A DNA stretch of 7,038 nucleotides. It comes from Opitutia bacterium (lineage in GTDB: Bacteria; Verrucomicrobiota; Verrucomicrobiia; Opitutales; Seribacteraceae). The stretch covers positions 1 to 7,038 of the forward strand of contig JABGUO010000363.1 in the NCBI GenBank assembly GCA_018646565.1. The letters are read 5' to 3'. The translations under genes and the position numbers were made by a program. The notes under the pieces were generated by a model. The model saw only the letters and a program-made list of their open reading frames with translations. It had not been told where the DNA came from and made no database searches. Positions 1 through 5,729 of this stretch are shown here, one piece after another; within the stretch, counting starts at the first letter, position 1, and every line of letters starts with the position of its first letter.

Positions 1-860
1 GAGGTAAAAATAAAGTAAGTGTTTTCTCGTATGCCCAAGTCATCAATAGACTCCAGTAATATCCCCATAGCCCGGTCTACATCATCAAGCATGGCCGCAT
101 AATTGATAATCCATCCGTGGTTATACATTGCAATGGGAACTTCAGACTCGGAAAGATCATCTTTCTTTTCGTACTTGATACCTTTGGGTAACTTCATGTA
201 CTTCTGACGAGTTTCCTCAAGCGAATCATGCCAAATGTGCATCGCATAATGGGAAAGCTGAAGATAAAAAGGCTTATCCGCCTTAACCTGTTCTCTTATA
301 AAATCGACACTTTTTTCGGTAAGGGAAAAGATTCGTTTCGGGTCATCATCTGGAAGATGGGTCTTACCGTCATCATCAAAATCACCCGGTCCGTTTCCAT
401 TAGGACCATCGGTCACATCATATCCAGCCTCAGTCGGCTTAATACTTTCGTTGTGCCATTTCCCAAAATGAGCGGTCATGTAACTGGGATTCGCTTTCTT
501 CAAAGCCTGTGGGATCGTAATTTGTCCCATGTATTGTTTCTGGGCCTCCACCGCCGAAAGTACGGTGTACCTCAACCGACTAGGCGTCATTCCATGGAGC
601 AGACTATTTCTTGACGGAGCACACAATGCGGAGGGTGAATAGCAGGCTGAGAGGACCATTCCTTCGCGTGCCAGTCTTTCCATATTGGGAGTCCGGTTAA
701 AATCACTCCGCGTATCCTCGCACCCCTTTATCATGGGGACGGAAGTCTCGGCCCAACCGAGATCATCCATGTACACCAATACAAAGTTTGGAGCTTTTTC
801 AGCAAATGTGAAAAGAGTGAGGAATGAAACAAGTACAGAAAGATAGGTTAAAACCTTCAT
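1..860 (-). CDS. Secreted formylglycine-dependent sulfatase, C-terminus cut by the window edge
   Basis: This is the N-terminal 286 residues of a type I sulfatase, which hydrolyses sulfate esters, here probably on a polysaccharide outside the cytoplasm. Residues 1-20 form a signal peptide, with likely cleavage after FTFA. D32-D33 in the YMDDLGW segment are the first calcium ligands. C80 opens the core motif CAPSR (residues 80-84), the cysteine that is converted to formylglycine. GKWH at 133-136 and H208 match the usual sulfate-binding lysine and histidine positions. The second metal motif (SD-N/H-G) would lie just past the left edge, so about half of a 450-550 residue protein is missing. The start follows the FecR-like gene by 28 bp on the same strand, so the two are almost certainly co-transcribed. 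No Shine-Dalgarno motif is visible. The family call is firm; the substrate and S1 subfamily are unknown. No frameshift is seen in the visible part. Confidence 0.95.
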   Translation of the reverse strand, partial: MKVLTYLSVLVSFLTLFTFAEKAPNFVLVYMDDLGWAETSVPMIKGCEDTRSDFNRTPNMERLAREGMVLSACYSPSALCAPSRNSLLHGMTPSRLRYTVLSAVEAQKQYMGQITIPQALKKANPSYMTAHFGKWHNESIKPTEAGYDVTDGPNGNGPGDFDDDGKTHLPDDDPKRIFSLTEKSVDFIREQVKADKPFYLQLSHYAMHIWHDSLEETRQKYMKLPKGIKYEKKDDLSESEVPIAMYNHGWIINYAAMLDDVDRAMGILLESIDDLGIRENTYFIFT

Positions 861-888
861 AATGCCGTGAAATGAAATTTTAAGTGAA

Positions 889-2208
889 TTATTGTGCTTC
901 TACCAATACCCGCACCTGGTCTAAATGCCCTGGGTTCTCGCGCAATTCAAGAATGAGAGAGTGACGATCCGCAGTTAGAATTAATTTATCAAACCCTTCC
1001 CGTTTATCACCTTCAGGCCTGGGCTCGATGGTACGAGCCGATGGATATTCCACTCCAGGTATACCAAAAACGATTTCTGATTCCTTAAGCAGGCGATCCT
1101 CCGTGACAACACCAACAATTGGCCTTGCAAATGTAATCTGCCCAACTGCACCCCTCCGGCGATTCGGGTTTTTTCCTTCTGGATAAGCATCCATTTGTAG
1201 TAGATAGCTAGTCATTGCCCGGCGAGGCACTAGGGTTGGTTTTTCATCATAGTGTGATTTCTGATACTCTCCGGGATCAATCATATCGACCCGAATACTT
1301 TCCTCTGCAATAAAACCTCTTTTTTCAGGAAAAACGACAATATGATCATTGTCTTTATAATTACCGGGATGAAAATCTGGACCCGGAGAAACAAAACGCA
1401 TAGAGCCGGTGGTTTGCAGTACACCGTAATTAACCGGCCATGCATTTTCAAACTGGCTCGTTTCAAACGAAACCGAATCGATTATAGAAGAGTTAATGGT
1501 AGCACTAATGGCTTCGCCCTCACGAACTAATTGAGTCAGATTCCCCGAACCGTATTCTCCAACCGGACTTACCTCAACCTCGCCATCAAAAACACAAACT
1601 TCTGTAAGTCCTTCAAATCCCACTGAAACTCCAAATGATGTCCCAAGGTCCACCACATGAGCCGCTTCAGTATCCACCGTAAAGCCAATAGCAGATTCAG
1701 GAATATTAGCCGTTAAGATACCCGCATTAAGCATAATTCTACTAACATCATGGATTTCTAAATCTGCTGGGCCTTCAAGGGTAACTCTAGCCCCGTTAGA
1801 AAAATCCAGTCTCAATAAACCACGACTAAGCGAAATTCCACCTTGGTTAATGGATTCTCCCTCTTCGTATGCAATTCCATTTCCATTGTAAGCTCCTACT
1901 ACATGAGTGATCCTTGCAACAGGGGGTGAAAAAAACCAATAGGTACAGAATCCTAAAAATAAGACTAAACAAGCAGCTAAGGAATAGATAACTTTAGGAT
2001 CAAATGATCTTTCAAAAGGTAGCACGACAGTTCCTTTCTGAACGGAGAATGTACGATTAAGTGAAGCATGTAAACCTACCTCATTTAGGTAGTGTGTCCG
2101 AGCCTCAACATCATCAATGAGTCTTTCCTCCAATGCTTTTGCCCCCGTGTCGCTTATTGTTTCATTAAGAAAACAATCGATCTGGTTTTGCAGTTCCTGA
2201 TCTTTCAT
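889..2208 (-). CDS. FecR-domain membrane protein, probable anti-sigma factor
   Basis: This 439-residue protein probably binds the adjacent sigma factor inside the cell and senses a signal outside. Residues 1-70 are cytoplasmic. Residues 26-51 (EERLIDDVEARTHYL, then GLHASL) resemble the N-terminal helix segment typical of anti-sigma FecR proteins in planctomycetes and Verrucomicrobia. A single membrane helix spans about 73-94. A FecR-type beta domain spans about 125-215, with FSNGARVTLEGPADL, VDLGTSFGV and VFDGEVEV as landmarks. The remaining 225 residues are an outer domain whose end (GQITFARPIVGV ... DQVRVLV) recalls beta-sandwich domains of secreted proteins. I chose the ATG at 2208 because it overlaps the sigma stop codon by one base (TAATG); a start 14 codons earlier would overlap the sigma gene. 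The sulfatase gene follows within 28 bp. The anti-sigma role is inferred from domain order and operon position; the FecR domain itself is clear. Confidence 0.9.
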   Translation of the reverse strand: MKDQELQNQIDCFLNETISDTGAKALEERLIDDVEARTHYLNEVGLHASLNRTFSVQKGTVVLPFERSFDPKVIYSLAACLVLFLGFCTYWFFSPPVARITHVVGAYNGNGIAYEEGESINQGGISLSRGLLRLDFSNGARVTLEGPADLEIHDVSRIMLNAGILTANIPESAIGFTVDTEAAHVVDLGTSFGVSVGFEGLTEVCVFDGEVEVSPVGEYGSGNLTQLVREGEAISATINSSIIDSVSFETSQFENAWPVNYGVLQTTGSMRFVSPGPDFHPGNYKDNDHIVVFPEKRGFIAEESIRVDMIDPGEYQKSHYDEKPTLVPRRAMTSYLLQMDAYPEGKNPNRRRGAVGQITFARPIVGVVTEDRLLKESEIVFGIPGVEYPSARTIEPRPEGDKREGFDKLILTADRHSLILELRENPGHLDQVRVLVEAQ

Positions 2209-2210
2209 TA
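2206..2210 (-). promoter_or_regulatory. TAATG stop-start overlap linking the sigma and FecR genes
   Basis: The sigma stop codon TAA shares its last base with the FecR-gene ATG. This arrangement usually means translational coupling, which would keep sigma and anti-sigma in proportion. It also decides the FecR start site. Confidence 0.8.
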
Positions 2211-2750
2211 GGCGGCAAAGTCCTCCAAACCTAATTGACGCTCGATACATTGCTGGAGCTTACCACGAATCCGATTCAGCTTTTTATAAAACTTATTAGC
2301 TGAACCACCCTTTATCTTTGCGTATGATCGTACAGTCGCACCCTCTGCATAGCAACCGGATACAATATCATTATCTTCAGGTGGTAGTTTTTTCACACAC
2401 AAATCCAATGCTCTCCGTCTTGCTTCCAGTTTATCTGAATTTTCAAAAGTATCCTGAGCTAAAAGCTCAATTAATTTTTCGCTAAAAACATGACGATCTC
2501 TTTTTGCTCTTGTCAGAAAGTTTAAAGCTTCATTTTTGGCCACTTGAAAAGCCCAATTCCGAAAATTAGTTCCTGGTTTGTAACGGTCAAAACAGCGCCA
2601 CATTGTCATACTCGCCCGTTGCACCACATCTTCTGCATCTGCGCTTCTTCCAACCATACTCATAACGAATGAAAACACCGCAGGTTCGTGACGAATGTAG
2701 AGAGAAACAAAATCTTCATGTTTAGAGGAATCTATTTTTTCTTTATGCAT
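2208..2750 (-). CDS. ECF-type sigma-70 family RNA polymerase sigma factor
   Basis: This 180-residue protein has the two-domain layout of extracytoplasmic-function sigma factors. Region 2 covers about residues 13-85, with the acidic ADAEDVVQ segment at 37-44 and the promoter-melting and -10 recognition helix TNFRNWAFQVAKNEALNFL ending near 79. Region 4 covers about 115-172, ending in NRIRGKLQQCIERQL, a pattern typical of the Rhodopirellula/Verrucomicrobium sigma subfamily (TIGR02989-like). There is no region 1 or 3, and the length is normal for the group. The start at 2750 retains all of region 2, and the next methionines would remove part of it. It is the first gene of a cassette with the FecR-like protein, whose start codon overlaps its stop. 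It probably directs RNA polymerase to this cassette and perhaps other sulfatase genes, held inactive by the FecR protein until signalled; that regulation is inferred. Confidence 0.94.
   Translation of the reverse strand: MHKEKIDSSKHEDFVSLYIRHEPAVFSFVMSMVGRSADAEDVVQRASMTMWRCFDRYKPGTNFRNWAFQVAKNEALNFLTRAKRDRHVFSEKLIELLAQDTFENSDKLEARRRALDLCVKKLPPEDNDIVSGCYAEGATVRSYAKIKGGSANKFYKKLNRIRGKLQQCIERQLGLEDFAA
2222..2226 (-). promoter_or_regulatory. GGAGG, possible distant ribosome binding site for the FecR gene
   Basis: GGAGG lies within the last codons of the sigma gene, 13 bases before the FecR ATG. That is longer than the usual 5-9 base spacing. It is the only strong Shine-Dalgarno-like motif I found in front of any start codon in the window, and it could be coincidental coding sequence. 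Confidence 0.35.
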
Positions 2751-2759
2751 TTTAGGTCG

Positions 2760-2785
2760 AACTAAACATTAAGTTATAACTAAAC
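2760..2785. repeat. AACTAAAC direct repeats in the sigma leader
   Basis: AACTAAAC occurs exactly at 2760-2767 and 2778-2785, and a near copy (AACTAAAA) overlaps at 2783-2790. Between them lies the 10-bp palindrome AGTTATAACT (2772-2781). On the coding strand these read GTTTAGTT and lie 10-35 bases before the sigma start codon. They could be a binding site or simply AT-rich leader sequence. Confidence 0.3.
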
Positions 2786-2833
2786 TAAAATTAGCCACTT
2801 TATTATTTCATTTACGACTAATGATGAAATGCA

Positions 2834-2848
2834 TTTGAATCATTCAAA
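2834..2848. promoter_or_regulatory. 15-bp perfect palindrome, candidate operator
   Basis: TTTGAAT-C-ATTCAAA is a perfect inverted repeat with 7-bp arms around one central base, 84 bp before the sigma start codon. This position suits a regulator-binding site. The function is inferred only from symmetry and position. Confidence 0.35.
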
Positions 2849-2850
2849 AT

Positions 2851-2867
2851 AACCTTTGGGGGAGGTT
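2851..2867 (-). terminator. Weak hairpin between the sulfatase and sigma genes
   Basis: On the minus strand AACCT and AGGTT form a 5-bp stem with a 7-base loop, followed by TATTTTG. It lies 124 bp after the sulfatase stop codon. The stem is short and the T-run is broken, so it may not terminate transcription. Confidence 0.2.
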
Positions 2868-2990
2868 TCGATTGCACTCTCTACCTGTAACTCTTTGGCA
2901 AAAAGCACATATCACCCCATTGTCGCAATTTTTAAACCTTATAGTTTTGTGCGATATATTAACAACTATCTCACGCTTCTCAGCTGTATC

Positions 2991-4868
2991 TTAGCCGCGA
3001 GTTACCTCAATCAGGTCAATTTCCAAATCGGTTCCAGCCGATTCCTTAAGCTTGATTTCAAGGGATTTAATCACACCCTTCCAATTGGCTTTTTCGCTTA
3101 GTGGAAAGAAGACTTCCTGAAATTGCTTACTCGCAGATACTTTTAGACTAGACCCAAGGGGTTTGCCATTGGCGAGGGCTTCGATTTCGAGCGGTGCATC
3201 GACCCGTAATTTGATAAGCAAAGCTTGGTCGTATTCGTTGGGCTTGATCTTGAGTCCCTTTCGCAGGAGGGAACCGGGTTTACCCGGCAAGCGGAATTGG
3301 AGGAAACCCTGAAAGCCTGCAATGTTGTCGCGTATTCCCCTTCCCAGCCAGCCTTCGGTTTGCCAACCACCGCAATCAAATTCATAGGTGATTCGTCCGT
3401 CCTGCGGATTCCGACCGTTAAGCTTCTCCCATTTGTCGGATAATCCGTCGCCGTCGTTATCTTCGCGGTTGATTTCGTATTCCGGGTTTACCCCACGGCC
3501 ACCTTGCCAGTTGTCCCCGTTATGGCGTAGTGCATTCGGTGATTCTTCATCTGCTCCCATATCTCCCTTAGCAAGCCAGGCGCCGAGTAGTTTACGATGA
3601 CGGTTAAGTTCCTTAGCGAACTTTGGGTCACCCACCAAATTATTCACCTGAGCAGGATCCTTTGATACATCGTAAAGCTCCTCCTTAGGCCTTTCACCAA
3701 AGTAAATCCTTTTCAAGTCTTCCGAAAGTTTGCCGGCAGCGTAGAGTTCCTTAAGGTTTTTCAAATAGTCTTGTCCATCCCGGTACTGGGGTTGAAGCAG
3801 GATGCGGTCGAGCTTGTAGTTACGTGTATAACGGAATTTGTCCGTGCGGACCGTTCGGACCCGATCGATGGTATGGTCAAGGCGGTCCTTGGCCGAAGCT
3901 ACCCATTGACGGGGCTTGAAATCCTTGGCAAAAAGATTGCGGCCTTCATACCAGTCGGGCAGTTGAATTCCCGCCCAGCTTAATGTGGTTGCAGTCAGGT
4001 CCAGCGTACTGACAAGGTCTTTACGGACACCTTGTTTAGGCACCCATTTGTTCGGGCCCATGAGCATAAAAGGAACATGGAGTCCCCCTTCCGTTGGCAT
4101 CTGTTTGTGACGGACCAAGTGATTGGCTCCGTGATCAGAAAAATAGACCACGATGGTATTGTCTTTAAGACTAGAGGTTTTGAGACCCTCAAGAATATTT
4201 CCGATATGATGGTCATCTACGCGAATCGCGTCGCAATGCTGAGCAACAACTTTACGATATAATTCATTCTGTGGATAATCGGCAGGCACGGTAACCTTGG
4301 CAGGGTCGGTCCGTCTTTCATCAGCCAACTTCTTGGTATTGATTTTCCCACCCTTGGTTTGAAACTGAATGAAAAAGGGTTGGTTCTGCTTGAGAATTCC
4401 CCAGTTGTCGGTCTGCCCCTTGAGTTTGATCTTCGAGTAGACCTTATCGTTTTCCCATACGAAGTTGTAATCGGTCTTCCCGTGATTGAAGGTCGAGTAA
4501 CCTGCTTCCTTCATAATTTGAGGTAGAATCTTCATACCCTTGGGCAAATAGAGCTGTGCATCCTTGGCTCGGGACGATCGGTGCTCATGGGAACCAAACC
4601 TTATTTGGTTCGCCCCGACCATCATCGAAGATCGGCAAGCTGAACATACGGGAGCAGGCACATAAGCTCGATCGAAGCGAACGCCCGCCTTGGCAATCGA
4701 GTCAATATTGGGAGTAGCCAATTTGTTGGCTTCATGTCCATAGGTTCCCATCCACGGGGAAGTGTCTTCGGCAAAGATCCAGACAATATTAGGACGGGAA
4801 TCCGATGCAAAAAGACAGCCTCCGAGGGCAAGCAATGAGGTAGTAAGTAGTTTAAAGGAACTTTTCAT
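2991..4868 (-). CDS. Secreted sulfatase with calcium-loop linker and C-terminal beta-rich domain
   Basis: This is a complete 625-residue type I sulfatase. Residues 1-21 are an export signal; LGGC at 15-18 could be a lipobox, or cleavage could follow LFA. The catalytic domain runs from about 25 to 435: E34-D35 as first metal ligands, C75 in CSACR (75-79) as the formylglycine site, K131 in HGKTDYN, H211, D245-H246 in FSDHGAN and H264. The segment DRVRTVRTDKFRYTRNY (335-351) is typical of heparan-N-sulfatase-like bacterial sulfatases, and ELYDVSKDP (397-405) closes the domain. DNDGDGLSDKWE (470-481) is a thrombospondin type 3-like calcium loop, followed by about 130 residues of unassigned, probably beta-rich sequence. 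The gene starts 26 bp after the DUF1080 gene, so it shares its transcript. The leader is AT-rich with no Shine-Dalgarno motif. The sulfatase call is firm; the substrate is unknown and the tail may bind carbohydrate. Confidence 0.95.
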   Translation of the reverse strand: MKSSFKLLTTSLLALGGCLFASDSRPNIVWIFAEDTSPWMGTYGHEANKLATPNIDSIAKAGVRFDRAYVPAPVCSACRSSMMVGANQIRFGSHEHRSSRAKDAQLYLPKGMKILPQIMKEAGYSTFNHGKTDYNFVWENDKVYSKIKLKGQTDNWGILKQNQPFFIQFQTKGGKINTKKLADERRTDPAKVTVPADYPQNELYRKVVAQHCDAIRVDDHHIGNILEGLKTSSLKDNTIVVYFSDHGANHLVRHKQMPTEGGLHVPFMLMGPNKWVPKQGVRKDLVSTLDLTATTLSWAGIQLPDWYEGRNLFAKDFKPRQWVASAKDRLDHTIDRVRTVRTDKFRYTRNYKLDRILLQPQYRDGQDYLKNLKELYAAGKLSEDLKRIYFGERPKEELYDVSKDPAQVNNLVGDPKFAKELNRHRKLLGAWLAKGDMGADEESPNALRHNGDNWQGGRGVNPEYEINREDNDGDGLSDKWEKLNGRNPQDGRITYEFDCGGWQTEGWLGRGIRDNIAGFQGFLQFRLPGKPGSLLRKGLKIKPNEYDQALLIKLRVDAPLEIEALANGKPLGSSLKVSASKQFQEVFFPLSEKANWKGVIKSLEIKLKESAGTDLEIDLIEVTRG

Positions 4869-4894
4869 TTTTTATATTTTAAAGAAAGGTAATA

Positions 4895-5626
4895 CTATTT
4901 CTTCATGGGAAGAGGATCCCGGTATGGACGATGCCAGATATTTCGGTAACGTACCGGATTTCCATGATCCTGGAGCCTAAGATTACCGGTCTTACCCTTG
5001 CTTCCTCCCACTTCCATATTGTCTTGAATCAAAACCCCATTATGCAAAACGGTGTAAGCACTTTTTCGAATGTATTTCTCCTCCTTATCCTGAACGGGGG
5101 CATGTACAATGACATCATAGGTCTGCCACACACCAGGAGCCCGGCATGCATTAACCAAGGGAGGATAGCGGTTATAGATAGATCCTGCCTGGCCATGAGA
5201 ATAAGTAGAATTTTTATACGAATCCAAAACCTGAACTTCTGGGCCTCCCAATGGGAAAAAACCTGAATTTCCCCTGCCCTGCCCAGATCCTTTCACCACA
5301 TCTGGTGTTCTCCATTCCACATGATACTGTCCATAACCCAGTTTCTTTTTTGTCTGAATAACTCCTGTTCCACGGACTACCTCCATGGCACCATCAATCA
5401 ATTTCCATTTCACCGGTCCACCCTTGGAACTTTCCCATTGATCAAAATTATTACCGTCAAAAAGTACGATGGCATCAGACGGTGCCTTCCCGACTTTGTC
5501 AGGATTTCCGTAAACTCCGGGGGTTACAACGGGTGGTACGAATGAATCTTGTTTTGCTATTTCTGCAAATGCAGAAAAAGTAAAAAGAGATAGAGAGAAT
5601 ATGAGCAAGTTCTTGTGCGTTTTCAT
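4895..5626 (-). CDS. Secreted DUF1080 / 3-keto-disaccharide hydrolase family protein
   Basis: This 243-residue exported protein belongs to PF06439, a jelly-roll fold related to concanavalin-like glycosidases and annotated as 3-keto-disaccharide hydrolase. Residues 1-21 are a signal peptide ending in AFA. Family landmarks appear in order: IVLFDGNNFDQW (53-64), WKLIDGAMEV (74-83), GTGVIQT (86-92), GNSGFF (119-124), EVQVLDSY (130-137), GSIYNRYPP (148-156) and the late strand YTVLHNGVLIQD (191-202). The length is normal for a single-domain member. It probably acts in the periplasm or at the cell surface on a glycoside; activity on 3-keto sugars is known for some members only, so the exact reaction here is uncertain. 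A sulfatase gene follows after 26 bp and an SGNH hydrolase gene lies 103 bp upstream, both on the same strand, which suggests a shared glycan substrate. No frameshift or missing landmark was noticed. Confidence 0.92.
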   Translation of the reverse strand: MKTHKNLLIFSLSLFTFSAFAEIAKQDSFVPPVVTPGVYGNPDKVGKAPSDAIVLFDGNNFDQWESSKGGPVKWKLIDGAMEVVRGTGVIQTKKKLGYGQYHVEWRTPDVVKGSGQGRGNSGFFPLGGPEVQVLDSYKNSTYSHGQAGSIYNRYPPLVNACRAPGVWQTYDVIVHAPVQDKEEKYIRKSAYTVLHNGVLIQDNMEVGGSKGKTGNLRLQDHGNPVRYRNIWHRPYRDPLPMKK

Positions 5627-5663
5627 TACAATATATCTAGCCCTTGAAATGTTTTATGCCTAG

Positions 5664-5684
5664 AAAAAAGCGTTCATATTGAAC
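5664..5684 (-). terminator. Candidate weak terminator between the SGNH and DUF1080 genes
   Basis: On the minus strand GTTCA-ATA-TGAAC forms a 5-bp stem with a 3-base loop, then GC and a run of six T. It sits 45 bases after the SGNH stop codon. The stem is AT-rich and short, so termination would be partial at best. The same inverted repeat could instead be an operator for the DUF1080 gene, whose start is 38 bases further on. Confidence 0.3.
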
Positions 5685-5691
5685 TGATTTT

Positions 5692-5707
5692 AAAAAGAGA
5701 AACTCTT
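5692..5707 (-). terminator. Second weak hairpin with T-run after the SGNH gene
   Basis: On the minus strand AAGAG-TTT-CTCTT is followed by three more T and then AAAA. It lies 22 bases after the SGNH stop codon. The stem is only 5 bp and weak. Confidence 0.2.
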
Positions 5708-5729
5708 CGGGTGCAACTCCAGGCAATAC

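Larger units (their letters stand above)
2751..2990 (-). promoter_or_regulatory. AT-rich intergenic region, probable promoter region of the sigma/FecR/sulfatase cassette
   Basis: This 240-bp gap separates the upstream enzyme genes from the sigma gene and is the only sizeable gene-free stretch in the window. Its half nearest the sigma gene is AT-rich and holds a 15-bp palindrome (2834-2848), repeated AACTAAAC units and TATAAC-like sequence, but I could not fix a convincing -35/-10 pair. ECF sigma factors often transcribe their own gene, so an unusual promoter is expected. No coding region or RNA gene is evident here. A short plus-strand open frame starting at 2856 runs into the sulfatase and shows no coding features. 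Confidence 0.4.

Noticed and set aside
228..614. 128-codon open frame on the plus strand
   Set aside because: It lies antisense to the left-edge sulfatase, whose protein shows the CAPSR and GKWH motifs. The plus-strand product has no recognisable feature.
2209..2250. A start 14 codons upstream for the FecR-like gene
   Set aside because: It would overlap the sigma gene by 43 bases. The ATG at 2208 gives the typical one-base overlap and a normal anti-sigma N-terminus.
2856..3101. 81-codon plus-strand frame in the gap before the sigma gene
   Set aside because: It overlaps the 3' end of the sulfatase antisense, and its product has no domain, signal peptide or plausible conservation signal.
1..4868. 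Tandem duplication of sulfatase genes
   Set aside because: The two proteins differ in motif type (CAPSR versus CSACR), metal pair (DD versus ED) and architecture, so a recent local duplication is unlikely.
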